Assembly: GCA_965223835.1 (NCBI GenBank)
Contig: CBDCXQ010000001.1
Coordinates: forward strand, 3,472,001-3,536,000
DNA length: 64,000 nucleotides
Direction of reading: 5' to 3'
From: CAVYXZ01 sp965223835
Lineage (GTDB): Bacteria; Chloroflexota; Anaerolineae; Aggregatilineales; Phototrophicaceae
Under the pieces are notes generated by a model. It did no database searches and was not told where the DNA came from. It saw only the letters and a program-made list of their open reading frames with translations. Made by a program: the position numbers and the translations under genes. Numbering within the stretch: position 1 is the stretch's first letter; every line of letters begins with the position of its first letter. This document shows positions 40,180 to 50,132 of the stretch, one piece after another.

Positions 40180-41784
40180 ATGTTGCGTAAGATTGTTTGT
40201 GTGCTGCTGCTGGGGTTGTTGGTACTGCCAGTAGTCGCCCAGGACGAAACCTTCGCCCTGACCATCATGCATACCAACGATGTTCACGGCCATCATGAAC
40301 CCAATCGCGATGGTGACGGTGGTGCAGCCCGGCAAGCCGCCGTCGTGAAGCAGATTCGTGCTGAAGCCGACAACAACCTGCTACTGGATGGTGGGGATCG
40401 TTTTACGGGTACGCTGTTCCACCTGCAATGGCAGGGGCAGGACAGCGCTCAAATTATGAATATGATTGGCTATGACGCCATGACGCTGGGCAATCACGAG
40501 TTCGATAATGGCGATGATGTACTGGCAGCGTTTGTGGATGCAGTAAATTTCCCGGTTTTGACAGCCAACGTGGATTTTAGCGAGTCACCCGTTCTGGCGG
40601 GTAAGATTGACCCGTATGCGGTACTGGAAGTTGGCGGCGAGAACATTGGTGTTATCGGCCTCGTCACACCAGAGAGCGAAATTCTGTCATCGCCCGGCCC
40701 GGAACTGGTCTTCAACAATGACCTGGTGGCGGTCACGCAGGGTGCAGTGGATGAACTGACTGAACAGGGCGTCAACAAGATTATTCTCCTCACCCACATT
40801 GGTTTTGATGCCGATGTCACGGTCGCACAGGCGGTTTCAGGGGTTGATGTCGTCGTTGGGGGACACACCAACACCTTCCTGAGCAATGTCTATGCCGGAG
40901 CCGATGGTGAATATCCGGTTGTTTTAGAAAGCGCCAGTGCCGAACCGGTTCTGGTGGTTCAGGCCAGTACCGCCACCCAGTATCTGGGTCGTCTGGACGT
41001 CGAATTTGATGCCGCCGGGGTACTGGCCGACTGGGAAGGTGATGCCATCCTTCTGTCGAAATATGTTAGCCCTGATCCCGAAGTTTCCGATCTGGTTGCC
41101 GGTTTGGCCGAACCGATTGCCGAACTACAGAACACGGTGGTTTCCGAAGCTGGCGTCTTCCTGACTGGCGACCGCAGCGTGTGCCGCGTGGAAGAATGCA
41201 ATCTGGGCAACCTGATTACTGATGCCATGCGCCTGGAAACGGGTTCGCAAATCGCGTTCATGAACGGCGGCGGCATCCGCGCCGACATTGATGATGGCGA
41301 AATAACAATGGGTGAAATCCTGACGGTGCATCCATTCGGCAACCTCATCAGCACTTTCGAACTCACCGGAGCCGACGTCATTGCGACATTGGAACATGCC
41401 GTTTCGAGTATCCAACTAACCGATGCGGGTATGGTCCAACGGGGTGGCGCTGCCGGTCGGTTCTTGCAGGTTTCCGGCCTTCAGGTTGTTTATGATCCAA
41501 CTCAGGACGTGGGCAGTCGGGTTGTGAGCGTTATTGTTGAAGGTGAAGATGGCAGCTTTGCGCCGATCGACCCCGATACAATTTACAGCGTTGCCGGGCT
41601 GAACTTTTTCCGTCAAGGCGGCGATGGCTTTGAAGTCCTCGCTAACAACGCGATCAATCCCTACGATCAAGGTCGGGTTGATTTCGAAGTGACCCTGAGC
41701 TACATGGAGGCGAATGCCCCGGTTGCGCCTGAAGTTGAGGGCCGCATCACCTATGTAAACGCGGAAGTCGAACCGCGCGAGTAA
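40180..41784 (+). CDS. Secreted 5'-nucleotidase / bifunctional metallophosphatase
   Basis: A 534-residue exported enzyme of the UshA/5'-nucleotidase family. The signal peptide is about residues 1-20 (LLLGLLVLPVVAQ). The metallophosphatase domain has HTNDVHGHHEP, DGGDRFTGT, TLGNHEFD, LLTHIGFDAD and GGHTNTF, a full dinuclear metal site. The C-terminal 5_nucleotid_C domain has GNLITDAMR and NGGGIRADI. It would release nucleosides and phosphate outside the cell. AGGAGGG lies 7 nt before the ATG. A strong terminator follows, so it is monocistronic. Confidence 0.93.
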   Translation: MLRKIVCVLLLGLLVLPVVAQDETFALTIMHTNDVHGHHEPNRDGDGGAARQAAVVKQIRAEADNNLLLDGGDRFTGTLFHLQWQGQDSAQIMNMIGYDAMTLGNHEFDNGDDVLAAFVDAVNFPVLTANVDFSESPVLAGKIDPYAVLEVGGENIGVIGLVTPESEILSSPGPELVFNNDLVAVTQGAVDELTEQGVNKIILLTHIGFDADVTVAQAVSGVDVVVGGHTNTFLSNVYAGADGEYPVVLESASAEPVLVVQASTATQYLGRLDVEFDAAGVLADWEGDAILLSKYVSPDPEVSDLVAGLAEPIAELQNTVVSEAGVFLTGDRSVCRVEECNLGNLITDAMRLETGSQIAFMNGGGIRADIDDGEITMGEILTVHPFGNLISTFELTGADVIATLEHAVSSIQLTDAGMVQRGGAAGRFLQVSGLQVVYDPTQDVGSRVVSVIVEGEDGSFAPIDPDTIYSVAGLNFFRQGGDGFEVLANNAINPYDQGRVDFEVTLSYMEANAPVAPEVEGRITYVNAEVEPRE

Positions 41785-41807
41785 CCGTTCATCGCATTAA
41801 GCAATTT

Positions 41808-41840
41808 GACCGCTGGCTGATTGGTCAGCGGTCTTTTTAT
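41808..41840 (+). terminator. Strong Rho-independent terminator after the 5'-nucleotidase gene
   Basis: GACCGCTG (41808-41815) pairs perfectly with CAGCGGTC (41826-41833), followed by TTTTTATTT. It begins 24 bp after the stop codon. Confidence 0.88.
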
Positions 41841-41954
41841 TTCAATATCCGTTTCATCAAATGCCCCGGTTTAGTGCAAACCAACCCGGTGAGTTCGTGC
41901 TGGAATCTGATAATCAGTACATTATGCCTGAATTCCATTTTTTGTATTTCCCCG

Positions 41955-41971
41955 TTTGATATAAAATCAAA
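41955..41971 (+). promoter_or_regulatory. Palindromic -10 region before the TPR gene
   Basis: TTTGAT-ATAAA-ATCAAA is a perfect 6 bp inverted repeat and contains the -10-like TATAAA. It ends 30 bp before the GTG start of the TPR gene. A -35 is not obvious. Regulation by a dimeric protein is possible. Confidence 0.3.
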
Positions 41972-42000
41972 GATGTGCAGAACATTGGGGAGACAACCTT

Positions 42001-44163
42001 GTGGCAAGCGAACAGGCACGCAATCTCCGGCGACAGGGCATCGCCGCCGCTAAGGCTGGTCAGCAAGATCAGGCACGAACGTTACTACAACAATCGCTGC
42101 GGCTGGAACCCGGTAACGAAGCCGCCTGGATCTGGCTGGCAAGTGTGGCCCGCAACCAGCAAGAGCGTCTCTTTTGTTTCCAGAAGTTGCTGGAAATTAA
42201 CCCCAATAACGAAACTGGGCTGCAAGCGCTGCGCTCGATGGGCATTGATCCCACCCAACTGCATGCAGGCGGCACACCCACAGCGCAGCCACAAGCTGCG
42301 GTGCCCCAACAGCAAGCCCCGCGTTCTCAGGCTCCTGGCATACCGGTACCCGACCCACAACGACTGGCTAGTATTCAACCGGAACTTGATGCAATTATCC
42401 GCCAATATCGCCGTGACTATGATCCCATTGAAGGTATCGAATGGGTGGATAAAACCCGGCGGCGGGCTGGCGAACGCGATTCGTTATATTTGCGGCTTTA
42501 TGTTTGGAGTGGTGCGCTTGGGGTACTGGCAGCCATCATAATCATTGGCGGGCTGGTCGTGTGGAACACACCCAGCTTACGCGGTATTGTCTTTGCGCCC
42601 ACTCATACGCCGACGCTGACACCGTCCCTCACCCCGACACCAACCTTTGGTTTTACGCCCACGCCGTCGGTCACACCTGAACTCACGCTCACGCCCAGCC
42701 CTACAATTGACCCTGACATTCCCCAGGGCAATATTGACGCGCAACCTGTTCCAACGATGATATACCCGGAACTGAGTAATCGTCGTGTGGTCGATACCGT
42801 CAATCTGATTAATCGGGGCGAATACAGCATTGCCATTCCGACCCTGGTCCGCGAACGGGAAGCGACGGAATTCAGCTTTGACCCGGCCCCCTATTATTAT
42901 GAAGCGCTTGCTCTGCTGGGTGTAGATGATCCCGACAGCGCTTTGGAACGGTTGGAAGAAGCCGAGAGTCGTCTTGACGAAGCACCTAATCGTAACTTCA
43001 AGCCCCTGGTTGATGCCGGGTTTGCCCAGGTTCATCTCTACCTGGCAGAACAGGCCCTGGCGGAGCGCGACAACAGTACGGCCCGCGAGGAGCTAGATGC
43101 TGCTGAAATCCGCGCCACCGACGCACTTACCGATGACCGCCTGCTGGTGCCAGCCTATATCACACTGGCACGCCGTTACATGTTAGACGAAGAATACGAT
43201 GATGCGCTGCGAACATTAAATGTGGGGTTGTCACAGGCAGAACTCAGAGCCGATGTTAATCTACTGGTCGAGCGCGGCGAAGTTTACTTCCAGCAGGACG
43301 AATATGATCTGGCCGCGCAGGAAGCCTTCGCCGCCCTGTATATTGACCCCCGGGTTGAGGATGCCTACATCCTTCAAATCAAGACCGCCCTGGCCCAGGA
43401 TGATCCCGGTCTGGCAGTCATCTATGGCGAACGATATGTGTTCTTCTATTCAGGCAGCGCCCCCGGCTATAAATTATTGGGGGATGCCCGCGTTGAGGAA
43501 GGCAATCTTGACCTGGCACTGGCAGCCTATAACCGCGCCCTGGCATCCGAAGAGACAACTGATGCAACTGTTCCGGCGCTGCTGGCTCGCGCCAACATCC
43601 TCATGGATCAGCGCCGGTTTGACCAGGCCCGGCAAGACTTTAGCGAAGCCTACCGCCTTCAAAATGATCCGGAAATTCGTGCCCGTCGCATGGAAGCCGC
43701 CTATAACGCCGGAAATCTAGGGACGGCTTTGAACGATGCCGAAGCCCTATTAGGCACTGGTATCGTGCCCGACAATGAAATTCAATTGTTACGCGCCCGC
43801 ATCCTCATTGATGAAGCTAACGCCAATGACGCTGAGGAGCTAGCAACAGCTTTAGAACTGCTCAACGATATAGGGAACAACATTCCGGCTGATTTACAAG
43901 CCATCGCCGACGAATACCGCGCCCAGACGCACTTCCTGCTCGGCAATTATGACGATGCATTGAGGAGTGTTGAGGCAGCCCTGGTTGACACCGAGACTGG
44001 CAGTCGCCGTTTCCTGCGCGGCCAGATTTTTGAGGCGTTGGAACAACCGGCTGCGGCGATCGGCGATTACGAGTGGGTCTTGACCTGGAGCGAAATCTAC
44101 CCTTATCCGTTCCTGCCAGAAGCACGCCGGCGGCTGCGTGACATTACACCAGGAAGTTCCTAA
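42001..44163 (+). CDS. Membrane-anchored TPR protein
   Basis: A 720-residue protein. A TPR-like pair of helices lies at residues 1-80 in the cytoplasm. A transmembrane helix at about 168-189 is followed by a Thr-Pro-rich linker (FAPTHTPTLTPSLTPTPT and onward). A long array of TPR-like repeats (about 260-715) follows on the outside, for example YDLAAQEAFAALYIDPRVEDAY and LDLALAAYNRALASEE. Such proteins scaffold complexes. The GTG start at 42001 follows GGGGAGA by 7 nt. Its end overlaps by 4 bp the end of a convergent gene. The partner proteins are unknown. Confidence 0.8.
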   Translation: MASEQARNLRRQGIAAAKAGQQDQARTLLQQSLRLEPGNEAAWIWLASVARNQQERLFCFQKLLEINPNNETGLQALRSMGIDPTQLHAGGTPTAQPQAAVPQQQAPRSQAPGIPVPDPQRLASIQPELDAIIRQYRRDYDPIEGIEWVDKTRRRAGERDSLYLRLYVWSGALGVLAAIIIIGGLVVWNTPSLRGIVFAPTHTPTLTPSLTPTPTFGFTPTPSVTPELTLTPSPTIDPDIPQGNIDAQPVPTMIYPELSNRRVVDTVNLINRGEYSIAIPTLVREREATEFSFDPAPYYYEALALLGVDDPDSALERLEEAESRLDEAPNRNFKPLVDAGFAQVHLYLAEQALAERDNSTAREELDAAEIRATDALTDDRLLVPAYITLARRYMLDEEYDDALRTLNVGLSQAELRADVNLLVERGEVYFQQDEYDLAAQEAFAALYIDPRVEDAYILQIKTALAQDDPGLAVIYGERYVFFYSGSAPGYKLLGDARVEEGNLDLALAAYNRALASEETTDATVPALLARANILMDQRRFDQARQDFSEAYRLQNDPEIRARRMEAAYNAGNLGTALNDAEALLGTGIVPDNEIQLLRARILIDEANANDAEELATALELLNDIGNNIPADLQAIADEYRAQTHFLLGNYDDALRSVEAALVDTETGSRRFLRGQIFEALEQPAAAIGDYEWVLTWSEIYPYPFLPEARRRLRDITPGSS

Positions 44164-45284
44164 TCATCACGCCAGCGTAAGACATAGCGTCCGCGTGTTG
44201 AGTCCGACGTGGCGGTATACATGATCGTAACGCCATCGACAACCAGCAAATCGGCGTGACCGATGCCGACGTTGAAGGCGACATCCATCAATACCGGATT
44301 GCCAGGGTATTTCTCCCAGAGGCCATCAATTTCTGGGCCAACTGAACGGGCAAAGCCCAACCCAAACTGGGTATCCATGCCTCGCTCCAACACATCAGGG
44401 CCACGCACACCCTCATAGGCCATGTAATAATGATCGCCAACTCGCAGCACATCGGCGGAACTCACGTAGCGAAAATCAAAGAACTCGTTCACTGCTGCAC
44501 CGGCAACCGTATCCAGCGGCCCATATTCTAACGCACCAGAAAAAAGCGGATCGTGTGTACATTGTTGCAGACTGCTGAGATCATCGTAACGACTGCCTTT
44601 ATAGCAACGCATATTGCCCGGCGCTGACCCGGCAGCAACGAACACATAAAGCGTATCGCCTTCAACGTAAAGCCCAGGCGGCGCACCCACCAGACAATCG
44701 TGAACTTCACCACGAATGTTGGGATGAGGTCCGATGCGTTCGACAGCACTACACGCTGCATATGAACTCGGCCACGTCCCGCCTGGAGTCCGCAAATAGA
44801 CCCAATCCGACCAATTCAAGCCATCCAGCCCCGTGCGTAACATCGTCTGGGCGTGCCATTCATAAGCCAGGTAAGCGTTATCTTCAGTGAAAACAACCCG
44901 GGGGTATTGCTGGGCCGTAACATGATCGCGGTCATCATCACACGGGCAGGTCGTACAGGTCAACAAGCAGACTGGGGTTGTCAACGCAAAGGATTGACCA
45001 CCATCCGTGCTTTCCCAGCGGGTCAAACAACCGGGAAATTCCACCGGTTGCCCACACTGGTCTATCACCCCGGCAGATTGGTCACTCGCGTGCAGGTAAG
45101 ACCAGTAAACACCGTCACCACGATAAACCGTATCACTCTCGCCCACTGGCAAACCAACATCAAAATGATCGACCATCCAGACCGCCTGCCCGTCCCAGTA
45201 GTCAGCCAACGTTGGCTGGGCTGATACGCCGCCACCAGCGAGAAAAATCATAGGTAAAATTAATAGATAAGTATGCTGGATCAT
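44160..45284 (-). CDS. Secreted Cys-rich propeller-like protein
   Basis: A 374-residue exported protein. The signal peptide is about residues 1-22 (ILPMIFLAGGGVSAQ). The mature part has at least 11 cysteines, including CLLTCTTCPC, which suggests disulfides or a metal site. Repeats such as RWESTDGGQSF, PRVVFTEDNAYLAY and SSADVLRVGDHYYMAYEG resemble Asp-box or GH43-like propeller blades. A glycosidase function is possible, but no clear catalytic residues can be named. It is convergent with the TPR gene. Confidence 0.65.
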   Translation of the reverse strand: MIQHTYLLILPMIFLAGGGVSAQPTLADYWDGQAVWMVDHFDVGLPVGESDTVYRGDGVYWSYLHASDQSAGVIDQCGQPVEFPGCLTRWESTDGGQSFALTTPVCLLTCTTCPCDDDRDHVTAQQYPRVVFTEDNAYLAYEWHAQTMLRTGLDGLNWSDWVYLRTPGGTWPSSYAACSAVERIGPHPNIRGEVHDCLVGAPPGLYVEGDTLYVFVAAGSAPGNMRCYKGSRYDDLSSLQQCTHDPLFSGALEYGPLDTVAGAAVNEFFDFRYVSSADVLRVGDHYYMAYEGVRGPDVLERGMDTQFGLGFARSVGPEIDGLWEKYPGNPVLMDVAFNVGIGHADLLVVDGVTIMYTATSDSTRGRYVLRWRDD

Positions 45285-45395
45285 ACCGCTTACTCCCGGT
45301 CAACTTGAGCATATGCACGAGATAGTATATAGTGGTGATGATTGAACAGACGCATAAGCATGAATTAAGGTCACAAGCGAGATTTATCCTTGTTA

Positions 45396-45404
45396 TGCTA
45401 TAAT
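45396..45404 (+). promoter_or_regulatory. Extended -10 promoter of the PDWL-repeat operon
   Basis: TG-C-TATAAT is a perfect extended -10. No clear -35 is seen. The predicted leader is about 55 nt before the ATG at 45464. Confidence 0.5.
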
Positions 45405-45463
45405 GAACGCAGTCGGCTTGTACCCAATTTTCCTCAATTGCTGACACCAATCAAAGGGATATT

Positions 45464-48400
45464 ATGGCTGAAATTAGCCTGAAAGAATATCTAGAAAAAG
45501 TTGAGCGCCTGTTCCAGACGGGCAAGTATGATGAAGTTGTCCAGCATGGTCGGCATATTCTAAAACACTATCCCATGAACACGCCGGCAACCCGCTGGTT
45601 AGGACGGGCACTTGTTTATACCTCTGAACCACAACAAGCGGGGACGTTTCTACGGCGGGTGCTGGCAGTATACCCGGATGACGCGGTGGCTCATGCCAGC
45701 CTGAGCGAAGTGAACGAGCGTCTCAACAAAGCAAATGAAGCCATCTGGCATATGGAACGGGCACTGGAACAGGCTCCCGGCGTCAAAACATATGTCGAAA
45801 AGCTGCGCAGTCTTTATCAACAACATCGCAATATTGATGATCCCCGGTTTCAGTTGACCACAGGGGCAGTGGCCCGGCAGTACATTCGTAATGGACTATA
45901 TCCCCAGGCGATTGAGACATTGCAGGCGACGCTTGAAAAATCGCCCAAGCGCATGGATTTACAGTTGCATCTGGCCCAAACGCTCTGGGAAGCTGGAATG
46001 CAAGTCGAAGCGGCGGAGACCGCGCTGGATATTCTCGATATGCTGCCCTACTGCCTGGGCGCAAATCACTTACTCACGCAATTGTGGCTTAATGAAAGTC
46101 GCCCATCCGACGCCCAACGTTACTTGAATCAAATCCAGGAAGTTGAACCCTATGTTGCGCTGCAACTGGCCCAAAACGGCGCCCCTGATGGAGATGCTTT
46201 TATCCTGCCAGAACTTGATTATCGGCGGGTAGCGGAAAGCCAATTGGCAACCAGCCAGCCCGATTGGCTATCACAGGTCTCGGAAGACGATATGGTCGCG
46301 GCTGATGAGCCAACCGAACTTGAGGGTGCCCTGCCTGCTGAAGATGATGCACTCACTGAGTTAGGTGAGGAGGGCAATGTTTTACCTCCCCAGGCACGAG
46401 GTCCGGGAAATACTGGCCTGCTGATGGCGCTTGATGCTGCTGAAGAAGGGGATAGTGCCGAAGCCCTGGGTGACGATGAGATTCCTGACTGGTTAGCCGA
46501 TGCCGCGCCCATCGCAGATGCAACCGGTGATCAGGCCGACGAATTGAACTGGTTGGAAAGTGGCAATGACGAGTCGCTAGACGACTTATTTGCTACTTTC
46601 GATGAGGTGGATACGGCTGATAACGCCAATACCAATGAAGCAGAGGCGTTAGATTGGATGACAGAAACCGAACTCGGCGATTCGTCGGAGCTGCCCGATA
46701 TGTTTGCTTCCGCTGATGCGGAGTCTGATCCAATGGCATGGTTACAAGACAATCCTGCGGATGCCGCTGAGCAACTAACAACTGCTGACTTTTTTGCTGA
46801 AATAGATGAAACCGAACCCCAGATAGAAGCCGGTGTTGCTGAAGACCCGTTAGCCTGGATGCAAGAGGCCGGGGTCGAACTTTCCGAGGAACCAGAACAA
46901 TCCGTCAACTTTGGGGCAGAACTCGCTGAAGATGATATTGAATTTGCCGACCCAGACGCCGCCGACCCCTTAGCCTGGATGCAAGAGGCCGGGGTCGAAT
47001 TTTCCCAGGAAACGTCGGTGCCAGATTTCTTCGCTGACACCCCGGAAACGCATGAAAACGAAGATAGTGTAGCCGATGACCCACTCGCGTGGATGCAGGA
47101 TGCCGATGTGGAACTCGCCGCTGAAGCGGGAGCATCAGAAATCTCTACTGATTCTGATGACTCGCTGGATTGGATGCAAGCCAAAGCTACCGAAGTCGTT
47201 GCAGATGATGTTGAGGATTCATTGGAGTGGCTGCAATCCAGCGATTTACTTGACGCCGGCGAAGAATCATCCATCGCTAAGACGCTGCCGGCGGTTGCAG
47301 CCGAAGCCGATAGCCTTGATTGGCTAAATGACGATTCGATGCTGGATGAATTTTTTGACATTGAATCACTGAGTTCAAACGACCCGGCATCTATAGCAGA
47401 TGTTCAACAAGAGCCAGCGAATGATGAAGAAGGATGGCAGGATACAATGGCGGACGAAAACTTTCCACCAGCATCAGACTCCAATGACTCTGACGAGGAT
47501 TTGAACAGTTTTGAGTGGCTCAATGATTCATCTGAACCAGATGCTGTAATACCTGATTGGCTGACAGAAGATGCTGACGAACCGCCAGCATCCGAAGTGA
47601 GTGAGGAGAACAGCCCTGACTGGTTGAACGAAACCGAAGATGATGAATTTAGCTGGTTAGATGAAACGGACGCGGAACCCGCTGCCAGTGCCGCACCTGT
47701 TACTGAACTGGGTGACGCCGAACCCGTTGCTGAAGCCGCTGAGGATGCCATTGATTGGCTGGCTGGTGATGAGGAAGAAGACGTCGCTGAGCCAGCTTCC
47801 GACATGCCGGATTGGTTAGCCGACGCTGCTCCGGTCACTGAAATCGGTGACGCCGAACCCGTTGCCGAAGCCGCTGAGGATGCCATTGATTGGCTTTCCA
47901 GTGATGATGACGAAGACACCCCTGAGCCAGCTTCCGACATGCCGGATTGGTTAGCCGACGCTGCGCCAGTCACTGAAATCGGTGACGCCGAACCGGTGGC
48001 CGAAGCCGCTGAGGATGCCATTGATTGGCTCGCTGATGATGAGGAAGAAGACGTCGCTGAGCCAGCTGCGGACATGCCCGACTGGTTAGCCGATGCTGCG
48101 CCAGTCACTGAAATCAGCGACGCCGAGCCGGTTGCTGAAGCCGCTGAGGATGCCATTGATTGGCTCGCTGGTGATGATGACGACACCCCTGAGCCAGCTT
48201 CCGACATGCCGGATTGGTTAGCCGATGCTGCGCCAGTCACTGAAATCAGCGACGCCGAGCCGGTTGCTGAAGCCGCTGAGGATGCCATTGATTGGCTGGC
48301 TGATGACGACGAAAACGCCGCTGAACCTGCTGCGGACACGCCGGATTGGTTAGCCGATGCTGCGCCTGTCACTGAAATCAGCGACGCCGAGCCGGTTGCT

Positions 48401-50104
48401 GAAGCCGCTGAGGATGCCATTGATTGGCTGGCTGGTGACGATACCGACGACGAGCAACCCGCCGAACCTGCTGCTGACATGCCGGATTGGTTAGCCGACG
48501 CTGCGCCTGTCACTGAACTGGGTGAGGCCGAACCCGTTACAGAAGCCGCTGAGGATGCCAGTGATTGGCTGGCTAATGATGAGGAAGAAGACATCGCTGA
48601 GCCAGCTGCGGACATGCCCGATTGGTTAGCCGACGCTGCGCCGGTCACTGAAATCGGCGACGCCGAGCCAGTTGCCGAAGCCGCTGAGGATGCCATTGAT
48701 TGGCTCGCTGATGATGAGGAAGAAGACGTCGCTGAGCCACCTGCGGACATGCCTGACTGGTTAAGCGAAGCGGCCCCGGTCACTGAAATCAGTGATGCCG
48801 AACCCGTTGCCGATTGGCTGGCTGGTGATGATGACGAAGACGCCGCGGAGCCACCTGCGGACATGCCGGATTGGTTAGCCGACGCTGCGCCGGTCACTGA
48901 AATCGGCGACGCCGAGCCAGTTGCCGAAGCCGCTGAAGATGTTGTCGATTGGCTATCCGGCGACGAAACAGATGACGAGCAACCCGCTGCCACCGACGCC
49001 CCGGACTGGTTAGCCGAACTCGACCCGGTTGATAAAGCTAGTGAAGCCGAACCCGTTGCCGAAGCCGCGACTGATGATGGCACTTTCGATTGGCTCGCTG
49101 ATGATGAGGAAGAAGATCAACCGACTGCCGTTAGCGAAGCTACTGAACCTGAAGCAGTCGAAGCCGGTGAACGTTTTGAGTGGCCGGAGGAAAATGCCCA
49201 GGCCATTGCCAATGAATTACCGGAATGGCTGGCAGAAGTTGAGACAATAGCCGATGAATCAGAGGCCGAAGCTGAGCCTGTTCAGGAAGTGGCTGACCTT
49301 CTCGATGAGGAAAATTTGGTTGAGATTGATGACCCTGTCGAGGCTGAACCTGTTGCTGAAATCCCTGATTGGCTGAACGATAGTGAACCAGCAACGATGG
49401 ACGAAACTGACGATCAGTCTGAACTAGTTAGCAAGACACTCGACTGGCAGGATGAAGCGGCACCGGTTGAAGCTGGCGAAGCTGCACCGGTCACCGATTT
49501 CCCTGACTGGGTCAGTGATGATGAATTCTCATCAAGTGAAGAACTTGATGTCATTGATGAACCCGCCGCGATGGACGGTACGACCCGTATCTTGAGTGAG
49601 AATTTTGATTGGGAAGATCAGGGTGAGGCAGATTACGAAACTGACGCGGCAAGCAGTGAGTTTGGTTGGGTTGCTGAATCGGCAGCTGAAGATGAACTTG
49701 CTATAACCGAGGACCCAGAATCCGAACAAACATTAGCGGGGGCCGCCGCACCACCCCCTGCCGACAATGCGCCGGATTGGTTGAACGCAATGGTCCCTGG
49801 CCTTGATCTTGATTATGATGCGCAAGAAGATGACGCACCGGTCGAATCCGCTTATCTTGAAGCACCAGCGGTCCATCGCGATCAAGTTGATAACGCCGAA
49901 GCATCCCAGGATATTAACTGGTTGGTGGATATTGTTGATGAAGAAACCACGCCCTTTGAGCCGATTGTCGATGATGCGCCCCCACCAACCCGTCGTCGCT
50001 TCGTGTTTTCACGGAAACCTGCCTGGCTACGCAAGCTAACTGAAAAGCTACCCCAAGCCAATAACCAGGATGATGACTTTGACTTACCGGAATGGTTGCA
50101 ATAA
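45464..50104 (+). CDS. Very acidic PDWL-repeat protein with TPR N-terminus
   Basis: A 1546-residue cytoplasmic protein with no signal peptide. Residues 1-220 are TPR-like (YLEKVERLFQTGKYDEVVQHG). The rest is extremely acidic, low in hydrophobic residues and punctuated by short motifs of the form DWL, EWL or AWM. In residues of about 740-1215 these are organised as about eleven near-identical tandem units (see repeat feature). It ends in a basic patch (RRRFVFSRKPAWLRKL) and PEWLQ. The neighbouring gene has the same motif and a C-terminal TPR. A scaffold with many identical docking motifs is suggested, but the partner is unknown. Confidence 0.8.
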   Translation: MAEISLKEYLEKVERLFQTGKYDEVVQHGRHILKHYPMNTPATRWLGRALVYTSEPQQAGTFLRRVLAVYPDDAVAHASLSEVNERLNKANEAIWHMERALEQAPGVKTYVEKLRSLYQQHRNIDDPRFQLTTGAVARQYIRNGLYPQAIETLQATLEKSPKRMDLQLHLAQTLWEAGMQVEAAETALDILDMLPYCLGANHLLTQLWLNESRPSDAQRYLNQIQEVEPYVALQLAQNGAPDGDAFILPELDYRRVAESQLATSQPDWLSQVSEDDMVAADEPTELEGALPAEDDALTELGEEGNVLPPQARGPGNTGLLMALDAAEEGDSAEALGDDEIPDWLADAAPIADATGDQADELNWLESGNDESLDDLFATFDEVDTADNANTNEAEALDWMTETELGDSSELPDMFASADAESDPMAWLQDNPADAAEQLTTADFFAEIDETEPQIEAGVAEDPLAWMQEAGVELSEEPEQSVNFGAELAEDDIEFADPDAADPLAWMQEAGVEFSQETSVPDFFADTPETHENEDSVADDPLAWMQDADVELAAEAGASEISTDSDDSLDWMQAKATEVVADDVEDSLEWLQSSDLLDAGEESSIAKTLPAVAAEADSLDWLNDDSMLDEFFDIESLSSNDPASIADVQQEPANDEEGWQDTMADENFPPASDSNDSDEDLNSFEWLNDSSEPDAVIPDWLTEDADEPPASEVSEENSPDWLNETEDDEFSWLDETDAEPAASAAPVTELGDAEPVAEAAEDAIDWLAGDEEEDVAEPASDMPDWLADAAPVTEIGDAEPVAEAAEDAIDWLSSDDDEDTPEPASDMPDWLADAAPVTEIGDAEPVAEAAEDAIDWLADDEEEDVAEPAADMPDWLADAAPVTEISDAEPVAEAAEDAIDWLAGDDDDTPEPASDMPDWLADAAPVTEISDAEPVAEAAEDAIDWLADDDENAAEPAADTPDWLADAAPVTEISDAEPVAEAAEDAIDWLAGDDTDDEQPAEPAADMPDWLADAAPVTELGEAEPVTEAAEDASDWLANDEEEDIAEPAADMPDWLADAAPVTEIGDAEPVAEAAEDAIDWLADDEEEDVAEPPADMPDWLSEAAPVTEISDAEPVADWLAGDDDEDAAEPPADMPDWLADAAPVTEIGDAEPVAEAAEDVVDWLSGDETDDEQPAATDAPDWLAELDPVDKASEAEPVAEAATDDGTFDWLADDEEEDQPTAVSEATEPEAVEAGERFEWPEENAQAIANELPEWLAEVETIADESEAEAEPVQEVADLLDEENLVEIDDPVEAEPVAEIPDWLNDSEPATMDETDDQSELVSKTLDWQDEAAPVEAGEAAPVTDFPDWVSDDEFSSSEELDVIDEPAAMDGTTRILSENFDWEDQGEADYETDAASSEFGWVAESAAEDELAITEDPESEQTLAGAAAPPPADNAPDWLNAMVPGLDLDYDAQEDDAPVESAYLEAPAVHRDQVDNAEASQDINWLVDIVDEETTPFEPIVDDAPPPTRRRFVFSRKPAWLRKLTEKLPQANNQDDDFDLPEWLQ
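47690..49118 (+). repeat. Eleven tandem PDWL units inside the acidic protein
   Basis: Units follow the plan PDWLADAAPVTEIGDAEPVA then EAAEDAIDWL then an acidic tail ending ADM. Most are 44-47 residues (132-141 bp). One unit lacks seven residues and is 38 long; the last two are more divergent. DNA similarity between units is high, with silent changes, so recent expansion by slippage or unequal exchange is likely. The acidic tails vary most. Confidence 0.9.
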
Positions 50105-50132
50105 GCGCCTGATTGCCTGAGAGGTAGAAACG

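Noticed and set aside
42001..44163. Plus-strand frame 41975-42541 overlapping the TPR gene start
   Set aside because: A different frame without family features; the GTG at 42001 has a good ribosome site and leads into TPR motifs.
46531..47361. Minus-strand open frame of 276 codons, Ser-rich
   Set aside because: Same cause: antisense to the acidic coding region of the repeat protein.
47404..49083. Minus-strand open frame of 559 codons, Ser/Ala-rich and repetitive
   Set aside because: It is the antisense of the PDWL tandem array; codon bias of GAT, GAA and GCC on the plus strand leaves the opposite frame open. No start signal or family match.
47690..49118. Tandem repeats considered as a CRISPR or minisatellite array
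   Set aside because: Units are 114-141 bp, contiguous without unique spacers and in frame with the protein.
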